DNA from: an uncultured Pelagibacteraceae bacterium | GTDB taxonomy: Bacteria > Pseudomonadota > Alphaproteobacteria > Pelagibacterales > Pelagibacteraceae | Assembly (NCBI GenBank): GCA_902623495.1 | Contig: CACNTW010000004.1 | Location: forward strand, 1 to 64,000 | Direction: 5' to 3' | Length of the DNA: 64,000 nucleotides | Shown: positions 43,723 to 51,140 of the stretch, in pieces | Numbering within the stretch: the stretch's first letter is position 1 | Layout: each line of letters starts with the position of its first letter | The notes under the pieces: generated by a model | What the model saw: only the letters and a program-made list of their open reading frames with translations | Databases searched by the model: none | Told to the model about the DNA's origin: nothing | Translations under genes and position numbers: made by a program

Positions 43723-44755
43723 TCTTATAAGACCTTTTATATTTAAATTTAGCCCTGAAGTTGCACACTCACTAGCAATAAAGGCTTTAAAGCTAAATCA
43801 GATACCAGCTATAGATAAAACAACCAGAGTTACTATCCAAACTAAATTTTTAAACAAAACCTTAAATTCTCCTCTAGGTGTTGCTGCTGGATTTGATAAA
43901 AATGCAGAAGTTTACAATCCTCTATACAAACTAGGATTTGGTTTTGTTGAGGTAGGTACAATTACACCTAAACCACAAATAGGAAATCCGAAGCCAAGAG
44001 TGTTCAGATTGGAAGAAGATGAGGCTTTAATTAATAGACTTGGATTTAACAATATTGGATCAGAAGAAAGTAAAAAAAATATTGAAAATAATTCACCTAA
44101 TGGATTACTTGGTATTAATATAGGACCTAATAAAGATACCGAAAACAGAGTTGAAGATTATTTAATTTGTTTCAGAAAATTTCATAATTTAGCAGACTAT
44201 ATTACAATTAATATCTCTTCTCCTAACACAGAAAATTTAAGAAACTTTCACAAAAATGAAGAGTTAGATAATCTTTTAAAATGCATAAATGAAGAAAAGA
44301 AAAATTTAAATTCAAATGTGCCAATAGCAGTCAAAGTATCTCCTGATATTGATGAAAAAAGTATTGATGAAATCTCAGAAATTTTTTTAAAATATAATGT
44401 TCAAATAGTTATAGTTTCAAATACGACAGATAAAAATAGAGAAAATATATCTAATATAAATAAATTAGAGAAAGGCGGTTTATCTGGAAAACCACTTGAA
44501 AATATCTCTAACGAATTAATTAATAAATTTTTTAAATTAGTTGGAAAAAAAATCTTAATAATTGGAGTTGGAGGCGTTGACTCTGCCGATGGTGTTTTTA
44601 ATAAAATTGTAAGCGGTGCAACTCTTGTGCAATTGTATACAGGTATGGTTTATAAAGGGCCAACTATTGCTTCAAAGATTAATAAAGATCTCGACGAAAT
44701 TGTAAAAAGAGAAGGTTTTAAAAATATTTCTGAAGCTATCGGAACAAAAAATTAA
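43715..44755 (+). CDS. pyrD: Dihydroorotate dehydrogenase (quinone), class 2
   Basis: A membrane-associated flavoenzyme of pyrimidine synthesis that passes electrons to quinone. The track start at 43709 is a TTG; the ATG two codons later (MFNLIRPFIFKFSPEVAHSLAI) fits the family's amphipathic N-terminus. Seen: LGVAAGFDKNAEVYNPLYKLGFGFVEVGTITPKPQIGNPKPRVFRL, GINIGPNKDT, INISSPNTENLR, GGLSGKPL and IIGVGGVDSADG. The active-site Ser in the ISSPNT region supports class 2. It overlaps lysS by 8 bp. Confidence 0.96.
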   Translation: MFNLIRPFIFKFSPEVAHSLAIKALKLNQIPAIDKTTRVTIQTKFLNKTLNSPLGVAAGFDKNAEVYNPLYKLGFGFVEVGTITPKPQIGNPKPRVFRLEEDEALINRLGFNNIGSEESKKNIENNSPNGLLGINIGPNKDTENRVEDYLICFRKFHNLADYITINISSPNTENLRNFHKNEELDNLLKCINEEKKNLNSNVPIAVKVSPDIDEKSIDEISEIFLKYNVQIVIVSNTTDKNRENISNINKLEKGGLSGKPLENISNELINKFFKLVGKKILIIGVGGVDSADGVFNKIVSGATLVQLYTGMVYKGPTIASKINKDLDEIVKREGFKNISEAIGTKN

Positions 44756-44757
44756 TC

Positions 44758-44786
44758 TTGACTGGTATTCTTTAAGACCATATACA
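44758..44786 (+). promoter_or_regulatory. Probable sigma-70 promoter of rpmB
   Basis: TTGACT (44758-44763), a 17-base spacer and TATACA (44781-44786): a very good match. It begins 2 bases after the pyrD stop. The expected start near 44793 leaves only about 6 bases of leader before the rpmB ATG at 44799. Confidence 0.7.
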
Positions 44787-44798
44787 TCTTGAAAATTT

Positions 44799-45080
44799 AT
44801 GTCTAAAAAATGCGAACTTACCGGTAAAATCCCTCTAAAAGGCCATAATGTTAGTCACGCTAACAATAAAACTAAGAGAAGATTTCTTCCAAATTTAAAG
44901 AAAGTAAAATTTAAAAGTGAACTTTTAAAAAAATCTCTGAGATTAACAGTTTCAAATGCAGGTGTTAGATCTGTAGATAAAAAAGGTAGCTTTGATAATT
45001 TCTTAAAATCTGCAAAATCAAGAGATTTATCGTTAAGATTAAAAAAGCTTAAAAAATCAATAATTGCAAAAACAGCATAA
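44799..45080 (+). CDS. rpmB: 50S ribosomal protein L28
   Basis: 93 aa. The N-terminus [35 protein letters not shown] is the L28 signature; [22 protein letters not shown] follows. It has its own strong promoter just downstream of pyrD, and its stop overlaps the start of the next gene (TAATG), coupling it to the VUT-family transporter. Confidence 0.98.
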   Translation: MSKKCELTGKIPLKGHNVSHANNKTKRRFLPNLKKVKFKSELLKKSLRLTVSNAGVRSVDKKGSFDNFLKSAKSRDLSLRLKKLKKSIIAKTA

Positions 45081-45628
45081 TGAATAAAGTTTTCCTTACT
45101 CTCTCATTTTTAATGGGATTGGTTGTGCTAGCATCTAATTATTTAGTTCAATTTCCTATAAAATATTACCGTTTAGAGGAAATTTTAACTTACGGTGCTT
45201 TTAGTTATCCAATTGCATTTTTAATTACAGATTTAGCCAACAGATCCTTTGGAAAATTAGTAGCTAGAAAAATTGTTTATATAGGCTTCACAATTGGAAT
45301 TTTGTTTACTTTAATATTTTCAACTAATTTTACTGATCTTATTTCTATAAGAATAGCAATTGGTTCAGGAACTGCTTTTATAATTGCTCAACTTTTAGAT
45401 GTTCAGATATTTGATCAATTAAGACAAAAAAAGTGGTTTATAGCACCTTTAACATCTTCTTTGATAGGTTCAACAGTTGATACTTTTTTATTTTTCTCAA
45501 TATCATTCTATGGAACGGGAATTCCTTGGGTAACTTTATCGTTAGGAGATCTTGCGGTAAAAATATTTGTTGCTCTTGTAATGTTGATACCTTTTAGATT
45601 ATTACTCGGTACACTAAAAGCAGCATAA
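45080..45628 (+). CDS. VUT-family (YhhQ-like) queuosine-precursor transporter
   Basis: An integral membrane protein of 182 aa with about six hydrophobic segments. Seen: the VUT family features SYPIAFLITDLANRSFGKLVARKIVYIGF, GSGTAFIIAQLLDVQIFDQLRQKKWFIAPLTSSLIGSTVDTFLFF and a C-terminal LLGTLKA. Family members such as YhhQ/QueT-type proteins import 7-cyano- or 7-aminomethyl-7-deazaguanine for tRNA queuosine. The substrate here is inferred. It is coupled to rpmB and meets aguA head-on with no bases between the stop codons. Confidence 0.85.
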   Translation: MNKVFLTLSFLMGLVVLASNYLVQFPIKYYRLEEILTYGAFSYPIAFLITDLANRSFGKLVARKIVYIGFTIGILFTLIFSTNFTDLISIRIAIGSGTAFIIAQLLDVQIFDQLRQKKWFIAPLTSSLIGSTVDTFLFFSISFYGTGIPWVTLSLGDLAVKIFVALVMLIPFRLLLGTLKAA

Positions 45629-46681
45629 TTAAATTTTAGGTTCTTGTTGGGTCATGCAATGTATTGCACCAAATCCCCATATCAATTTGCTACAGTCAAC
45701 TGTTTCGATTTTTCTATTTCTAAAGTAATTTTTGAAAATTTTAATTGCAATATTGTCTTCTTTTACTTTGAATATTGGAAGAATTATTTTTTTATTACAA
45801 ATATAAAAATTCATATAACTTGCAGGAACTCTTGTATTCTCAATATAAATTGGTGAAGGCATAGGAACTTTTATAATTTTGAATTTCTTTCCTTTCTCAC
45901 ATTTACTTTCTTTCAATATATTTAAATTCTTATTTAAGTTTTTGTAATTTATATCTTTCTTATTATTTTCAACCGCAGTCATAATCGCATTTCTTGAAAC
46001 AAATCTTGTTATGTCATCTACATGTCCATGTGTATCATCGCCTGCAATTCCTTTTTTAAGCCATATAAAGTTTTTTATATTTAAGTATTTATTAAACATT
46101 TTTTCGTAGTCTTTTTTTTTAAAATTTTTATTTCTTTCTTGAACTTTGCTTAACAAACATTCTTCAGTTAATAGAATTGTACCTGAGCCATTTACATCAA
46201 ACGCCCCTCCTTCCATGATTATTTTTCTAATTCTGCCTTTTTTTTTGATTATTGGATCAATCTTTTTAAAATTGGCAATTTTACTAATACTATTATTGAT
46301 TTTATTGTCATTTTTATAATTATTATATTTTGACCATCCGTTAAAAGCAAAATTTAGTATTACTTTTTTCTTTTCAACTTTATTTGTTATAAATATGGGT
46401 CCAGAATCTCTTAACCATATTCTATCAGTTTTAATATAGTGGAAGTTGATATTTTTAATTTTATTAAGTTTTATTAATTTTTTTATATTTTTTATATTTT
46501 TGCTAACGATTAAGTTAACTTTCTGATTTTTTGAAATTTTTTTTATAATCTTTAAAATTACTTCAGGAATAAATTGATATAATCCAGGCCAATCATTTTT
46601 ATTATAAGGCCAAGCAATCCAAACTGAATTTTGAGGCTCCCATTCAGCCGGCATTCTAAATCCATTAAAGTTTTCATTCAT
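45629..46681 (-). CDS. aguA: Agmatine deiminase
   Basis: Hydrolyses agmatine to N-carbamoylputrescine and ammonia. The 350-aa protein has the pentein-family motifs: FRMPAEWEPQNSVWIAWPYNKNDWPG, RIWLRDSGPIFI, IIMEGGAFDVNGSGTILLTEECLL, GDDTHGHVDDITRFV, and the C-terminal catalytic cysteine in GAIHCMTQQEP. Its 5' end overlaps aguB by 8 bp. It is the last gene of the four-gene polyamine operon. Related peptidyl-arginine-deiminase-type enzymes share the fold, but adjacency to aguB makes agmatine the likely substrate. Confidence 0.93.
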   Translation of the reverse strand: MNENFNGFRMPAEWEPQNSVWIAWPYNKNDWPGLYQFIPEVILKIIKKISKNQKVNLIVSKNIKNIKKLIKLNKIKNINFHYIKTDRIWLRDSGPIFITNKVEKKKVILNFAFNGWSKYNNYKNDNKINNSISKIANFKKIDPIIKKKGRIRKIIMEGGAFDVNGSGTILLTEECLLSKVQERNKNFKKKDYEKMFNKYLNIKNFIWLKKGIAGDDTHGHVDDITRFVSRNAIMTAVENNKKDINYKNLNKNLNILKESKCEKGKKFKIIKVPMPSPIYIENTRVPASYMNFYICNKKIILPIFKVKEDNIAIKIFKNYFRNRKIETVDCSKLIWGFGAIHCMTQQEPKI

Positions 46682-47558
46682 CTGCAGGATTTTTTAGTAT
46701 GCCTTTATAAAAATCGATTCTTCTATCTCTTAAAAAAGGCCAATGCTCTCTGGCTGAATCAATTTTTTTATAGTTTATTTCACGAATTAAAATTTCTTCT
46801 TTTTTATTCCCAAGTTTTCCAATTATTTGCCCACTAGGATCTATAATCATTGAGTTTCCCCAGAATTCTATTTTCTTCTTACCTTTTTTTTCTGTTCCAA
46901 CTCTATTTATAGCAACCACATAAATACCATTTGCGATTGCGTGAGATTTTTGCATTGTTATCCAAGAGTCTAGTTGAGATTTTCCAAATTTTTTTTTCTC
47001 TTTAGGATGCCATCCAATAGCAGTAGGGTAAAAAATTATTTGTGCACCTTTAAGTGCAGTCAATCTTGCAGCTTCTGGGAACCATTGATCCCAACAAATT
47101 AAAGATCCAATTTTACCAAATTTTGTTTTAACAGATTTAAAACCTAAATCTCCAGGAGTAAAATAAAATTTTTCATAATAACCAGGATCATCTGGTATAT
47201 GCATTTTTCTATATTTCGATAAAATTTTACCTTTCTCGCTAATAACGATACTAGTATTATGATAGAAGCCATGTGTTTTTTTTTCAAATAATGAAATCAT
47301 TAATACTATTTGTAAATCTTTGGCTAATTCACAAAATATTTTTGTAGTTCTGCCAGGTATTTTTTCCGCTAGCTTAAAGTTGGAATGACTTTCTGTTTGA
47401 CAAAAATAATTTGATAAAAATAGTTCCGGCACACAAATTATTTTAGCTTTTTTTGATGCTGCTTTTTTTATATTTTTAACAGCTGAGTTTATATTTTTTT
47501 GAATATTATCTGAAATTTTACTTTGAATAATTCCAATTTTTACTTTTTTGATCATCAA
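46674..47558 (-). CDS. aguB: N-carbamoylputrescine amidase
   Basis: A nitrilase-superfamily amidohydrolase (294 aa) that converts N-carbamoylputrescine to putrescine, CO2 and ammonia. The Glu-Lys-Cys triad is visible: ICVPELFLSNYFCQTE (Glu), KYRKMHIPDDPGYYEKFYFTPGD (Lys), and IGSLICWDQWFPEAARL (Cys). The IPDDPGYYEKFYFTPGD segment is characteristic of AguB. It directly follows the deoxyhypusine-synthase-like gene with no gap and overlaps aguA by 8 bp. Confidence 0.94.
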   Translation of the reverse strand: MMIKKVKIGIIQSKISDNIQKNINSAVKNIKKAASKKAKIICVPELFLSNYFCQTESHSNFKLAEKIPGRTTKIFCELAKDLQIVLMISLFEKKTHGFYHNTSIVISEKGKILSKYRKMHIPDDPGYYEKFYFTPGDLGFKSVKTKFGKIGSLICWDQWFPEAARLTALKGAQIIFYPTAIGWHPKEKKKFGKSQLDSWITMQKSHAIANGIYVVAINRVGTEKKGKKKIEFWGNSMIIDPSGQIIGKLGNKKEEILIREINYKKIDSAREHWPFLRDRRIDFYKGILKNPADE

Positions 47559-48599
47559 TCAAAATATTTTAGAAAAGTTTTTTCTGTCTCTATTTTTCCA
47601 TTCTCCAGTATGATAGGCGTCACTTGCTATTAACGGTAAAACACTGGTAGCTTCAGCAAATACCATTTGTTCTTTAGTAGTATCAACCTTACCCCATGAA
47701 CTTGCTTCTTTTAATGTTGAACTACTGCAAGCTCCATCTCTTGAGTCAGCAACAGTAATTTGTATTGCATATTTGTGCATATCTACATTTTTTCCTAAAA
47801 GTTCAGCACAAATTACCGTGTCTTGTATAAAGTTTTTAGGAACTCCACCACCAATCATGAATAATCCCGAACCTTTAGATTTAATTTTAATCTCTGTTAA
47901 TTCTCTAAATTCTCTAATTGAGTCTATTGTAATATGATTTTTTGGATTTCTCTCTTGATGCATGACTAATCCAAAACCTGCACTTGAGTCTGTAAATGCA
48001 GGACAGAATATAGGTACATCGTTATCAAAAGCTGTTTCAATTAAAGAACCTTTCTTTTTAGAATTAGTTTTTAGATATTTACCAATCTCTTTAATGAATT
48101 CTCTCGATGTGTAAGACTTCGGCTCAAGTTTGTCAGCTATTTCTCCTATTGTTTTATCACAAACCTGGAGCTCCTCTTCATCGATGTAAGTATCATAAAT
48201 CCTATCTATATAATTGTCTCTAAGTTCATTATCATTTTGATATTGTGATCCTTGGTAATGTTTAAATCCAAGCGCTTCAAAAAAATCCATATCTATTATA
48301 GATGCTCCAGTTGCTACAATTGCATCTACCATGTTGTATTTAACCATATCTCTATAAATATGCATACATCCAGCGGCAGAAGTAGATCCTGCAAGAGTTA
48401 AGAATATTGTACAATCTTTATCTTTAAGCATTTCATTATATATCTTGGATGCATTAGCAGTTTCTCTTGAAACAAAAGACATTTTTTCCATAGAAGATAT
48501 AATTTTTCTAGAGTCAAAAGATGTAATATCAATATGCTCAACTTCTTTACTTAAAAAGTCTTTTTTTCTGTTATGATTAAGATTTTTTGTATCTGACAT
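47559..48599 (-). CDS. Deoxyhypusine-synthase-like protein (probable homospermidine-forming enzyme)
   Basis: A 346-aa NAD-dependent aminobutyl/aminopropyl-transferase of the deoxyhypusine synthase (DHS) family. Seen: LTLAGSTSAAGCMHIYRDMVKYNMVDAIVATGASIIDMDFFEALGFKHYQG for the nucleotide site, CPAFTDSSAGFGL, and EASSWGKVD, which contains the catalytic lysine of DHS. Bacteria lack the eIF5A target, so a small-molecule role is expected. Homospermidine formation from putrescine is the usual proposal, but it is not proven by the sequence. It lies between the ornithine decarboxylase gene (one-base overlap) and aguB (no gap). Confidence 0.85.
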   Translation of the reverse strand: MSDTKNLNHNRKKDFLSKEVEHIDITSFDSRKIISSMEKMSFVSRETANASKIYNEMLKDKDCTIFLTLAGSTSAAGCMHIYRDMVKYNMVDAIVATGASIIDMDFFEALGFKHYQGSQYQNDNELRDNYIDRIYDTYIDEEELQVCDKTIGEIADKLEPKSYTSREFIKEIGKYLKTNSKKKGSLIETAFDNDVPIFCPAFTDSSAGFGLVMHQERNPKNHITIDSIREFRELTEIKIKSKGSGLFMIGGGVPKNFIQDTVICAELLGKNVDMHKYAIQITVADSRDGACSSSTLKEASSWGKVDTTKEQMVFAEATSVLPLIASDAYHTGEWKNRDRKNFSKIF

Positions 48600-49777
48600 T
48601 ATGCAACAAGAAACTCTTTATTTGTTTCTTTGTCATACATCGTCATTATTGGATTATCACATACTTCGTAAATACTATCAGAATAATATCCATTAAATTG
48701 AGTTCTAAATGTCAATCCGTATGCTCCTAATTGACCTAATTCAATGTAATCACCTTCTTTAATATTATTAGGTAGAATAAAAGGTCCCTTCATATAATCC
48801 ATGCTATCACATGTTGGTCCATAAAAATCAAATGAAGTCAATTTTTTTGATATAATTCTTCCACTTGTAATTATCCTTGATGGATAAACTATATTAGGCA
48901 CACCTGCATCAAATAAAGTTCCGTATGTTCCATCATTGATATATAGCTTTTGTTTTTTTCTTAAGTTTACTCTCACAATTGTCGAACCACTTTCTGCAAC
49001 AATTGCTCGACCTGGCTCACATATAATTTCTGGTTTTTTTTCTAATTTTAATTTATTTAACGAATTTTTTATTTCCTCAAAATAAGAGTCTAATGATTGA
49101 GGAACTAAGTCAGGATAGATTGTTGGAAATCCTCCACCTATATTTATAACATCTGGAACTATTTTTGTTTTTTTTATTATATATTTAATTTCATTAATCC
49201 CTTTTGAATAGGATATTGGATGCATACATTGCGAACCCACATGAAAACTTAATCCTATTTTTTTTGCATACTGTTTTGTTAATCTATAAAGCCCTATTGC
49301 TTCTGAAGTTTGTGCGCCAAATTTTTTAGATAAATCTATTTCTGCGTGTTCATTAGAAACTGCAACTCTCACAAATAACTCTAAATCCTTAGCTTGATTA
49401 GTGCTATTAAGAATTTTTATTAATTCATCTTTTGTATCTATTGAAAAAGTCTTAATATTATATTTGAAATATGCTTCGTTTATACTTTCCTTGCTTTTTA
49501 CAGTATGCATGTAGGAGCATTTTGCATCTGGGCTAACACTTCTAATTGCCTCAACTTCTTTAATTGAAGCGATATCAAAATCATTAATTCCACTTTCCAC
49601 GATAGTTTTTAATACTAATGGATGCGGGTTAGTTTTAACTGCATATAGGATTTTACCAGGAAATTTATTCTGAAAAAATTTAGAAGCTATGTTTATAGAA
49701 TCTCTTCTAATACAATAAACAGGTTCTGTTGGTCTCAGTTGATTTACTAATTTATCAACTGATTTAAATTTTTGCAT
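48599..49777 (-). CDS. Ornithine (lysine/ornithine) decarboxylase, fold type III
   Basis: A PLP-dependent alanine-racemase-fold decarboxylase of 392 aa, the eukaryote-like ODC type. Seen: the PLP lysine in ILYAVKTNPHPLVL, SFHVGSQCMHPISYSKGI, NIGGGFPTIY for phosphate binding, ICEPGRAIVAESG, and YGPTCDSMDYM with the catalytic Cys. These match ODC and not diaminopimelate or biosynthetic arginine decarboxylases. It forms putrescine from ornithine and may also act on lysine. It is the first gene of the operon, with a GGAG ribosome site (49784-49787) 6 bases before the ATG. Confidence 0.9.
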   Translation of the reverse strand: MQKFKSVDKLVNQLRPTEPVYCIRRDSINIASKFFQNKFPGKILYAVKTNPHPLVLKTIVESGINDFDIASIKEVEAIRSVSPDAKCSYMHTVKSKESINEAYFKYNIKTFSIDTKDELIKILNSTNQAKDLELFVRVAVSNEHAEIDLSKKFGAQTSEAIGLYRLTKQYAKKIGLSFHVGSQCMHPISYSKGINEIKYIIKKTKIVPDVINIGGGFPTIYPDLVPQSLDSYFEEIKNSLNKLKLEKKPEIICEPGRAIVAESGSTIVRVNLRKKQKLYINDGTYGTLFDAGVPNIVYPSRIITSGRIISKKLTSFDFYGPTCDSMDYMKGPFILPNNIKEGDYIELGQLGAYGLTFRTQFNGYYSDSIYEVCDNPIMTMYDKETNKEFLVA

Positions 49778-49783
49778 TTAAAG

Positions 49784-49787
49784 CTCC
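49784..49787 (-). promoter_or_regulatory. Strong Shine-Dalgarno site of the decarboxylase gene
   Basis: GGAG on the minus strand, 6 bases from the ATG at 49777. Several other genes in this window lack a clear Shine-Dalgarno, so this one stands out and fixes the start. Confidence 0.6.
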
Positions 49788-49888
49788 AAAAAAAATTTAA
49801 CAAAAAAAACCGGCATAACTGCTATGCAAGTTTATATAAAACGAGCATTTATGCAGAAAATGAGCCAATGTAAAGTAAAAATGTACCC

Positions 49889-49917
49889 TTGAAATAATTT
49901 AGAATGTTTCCATATAA
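49889..49917 (+). promoter_or_regulatory. Probable promoter of regA, almost on the start codon
   Basis: TTGAAA (49889-49894), a 17-base spacer and ATATAA (49912-49917). The regA ATG is at 49923, so transcription would begin at or within a base or two of the start codon, implying a leaderless or nearly leaderless message. Confidence 0.5.
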
Positions 49918-49922
49918 GGTCC

Positions 49923-50486
49923 ATGCCAGAGGCAGAAGTATTAAAAAAAATAACAGAATTTGAGGATAAATCTCTACTTATAGTAGATGATGATAACCCT
50001 TTTAGAGAAAGACTAGCTCGAGCAATGGAGAAAAAGGGCTTTTCTGTTTCACAAGCAGAGGGTGTAAAAATTGGAATAGAGTCTGTGAAATCAAAAAAAC
50101 CTGCTTTCGCAGTTGTTGATTTGAGACTAAACGATGGAAACGGACTAGAAGTTGTAAAAGAAATCCAGAAAAATAACTCAGAAAGTAGAATAGTGATGCT
50201 TACTGGTTATGGAAATATACCAACTGCAGTTGCAGCCATTAAAGAGGGTGCAATAGACTATTTAGCTAAACCAGCAGATGCAGATGACGTAGAAAAAGCA
50301 CTTTTAGCTGATCCAAATAAAAAAGCTGCTCCACCAGAAAATCCAATGTCTGCTGATAGAGTAAAATGGGAACATATTCACAGAGTCTTTGAGCTATGTA
50401 ACAGAAATGTATCTGAGACTGCAAGAAGACTTAAAATGCATCGAAGAACTCTTCAAAGAATTCTATCAAAAAGATCTCCAAGATAA
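49923..50486 (+). CDS. regA: RegA/ActR/PrrA-family response regulator
   Basis: A redox/energy global regulator of Alphaproteobacteria. The 187-aa protein has a receiver domain (SLLIVDDDNPFRERLARAMEKKGF, phospho-acceptor Asp in VVDLRLNDGNGLEVV, MLTGYGNIPTAV, and the Lys in YLAKP), a Pro-rich linker (AAPPENP) and a Fis-type helix-turn-helix (NVSETARRLKMHRRTLQRIL). No partner kinase (RegB/PrrB) is encoded in the window, so it is an orphan here. It lies divergent from the polyamine operon and ends 2 bp from the convergent bioY. Confidence 0.94.
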   Translation: MPEAEVLKKITEFEDKSLLIVDDDNPFRERLARAMEKKGFSVSQAEGVKIGIESVKSKKPAFAVVDLRLNDGNGLEVVKEIQKNNSESRIVMLTGYGNIPTAVAAIKEGAIDYLAKPADADDVEKALLADPNKKAAPPENPMSADRVKWEHIHRVFELCNRNVSETARRLKMHRRTLQRILSKRSPR

Positions 50487-50488
50487 TA

Positions 50489-51040
50489 CTAAATATATTT
50501 TCTAAGTTTAATAATTTTATTAACTAAAGCTGTTAGTAATAACATCTTAAATAATTCAGCATAAAGAAATGGGTAAACGCCAAATTCTAATATTGGTTTA
50601 TCCCAACCGATTAAATTTCCAAGCCACAAAATACCCAAAATATATATTACCGATGTTGCTATTATAATTTTTAAAAAATTTAATATATGGTTTTTATCGT
50701 ATGTAAATATGCCTGCTATCAGACATGCAAATATAAAACCTATTAAATATCCCATTGTTGGACCAACAAAATAAGCTAATCCTATTCCTTTCTCTGGTGA
50801 GTTAGAAAATACCGGTAATCCCATAATTCCTTCTATCAAATAAAAAACTACCGAAAGTACCCCGACTTTATATCCAAAGGAAATTCCTAAAAACAAAACT
50901 ATAAATGTTTGCATAGTCATAGGAACTGGATAAAAAGGTATTTTAATTTTTGCAGATATTGTCAATAAAATAGAACCTATTAATGCAAATATTATGATTT
51001 TAATTATTTTATTATTAGAAATTGAATTTACTAATTCCAT
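50489..51040 (-). CDS. bioY: Biotin transporter S component BioY
   Basis: A 183-aa membrane protein with about six hydrophobic segments and the BioY signature (KIPFYPVPMTMQTFIVLFLGISFG, then GLAYFVGPTMGYLIGF). It binds biotin and works alone or with an ECF module; no ECF ATPase or BioN gene is nearby. It implies dependence on, or salvage of, external biotin. It is divergent from polA across 100 bp. I looked for a BioR-type operator there and found no convincing one. Confidence 0.93.
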   Translation of the reverse strand: MELVNSISNNKIIKIIIFALIGSILLTISAKIKIPFYPVPMTMQTFIVLFLGISFGYKVGVLSVVFYLIEGIMGLPVFSNSPEKGIGLAYFVGPTMGYLIGFIFACLIAGIFTYDKNHILNFLKIIIATSVIYILGILWLGNLIGWDKPILEFGVYPFLYAELFKMLLLTALVNKIIKLRKYI

Positions 51041-51086
51041 TAGCTTTAAATTACTATTTTAATAAAGTTTAATCCACTAATATTTA

Positions 51087-51115
51087 TTAACAGGATGTTT
51101 TATTCTTACTATAAT
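51087..51115 (+). promoter_or_regulatory. Strong sigma-70 promoter of polA
   Basis: TTAACA (51087-51092), a 17-base spacer and a perfect TATAAT (51110-51115). The expected start near 51122 gives a leader of about 19 bases to the polA ATG at 51141. One of the best promoter matches in the window. Confidence 0.7.
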
Positions 51116-51140
51116 ACGTCAATTTATTATAAATTAAATT

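Noticed and set aside
51041-51140. BioR-type operator upstream of bioY
   Set aside because: TTTATAATAAA resembles TTATnnATAA but lacks the required spacing. In this AT-rich gap such matches are expected by chance.
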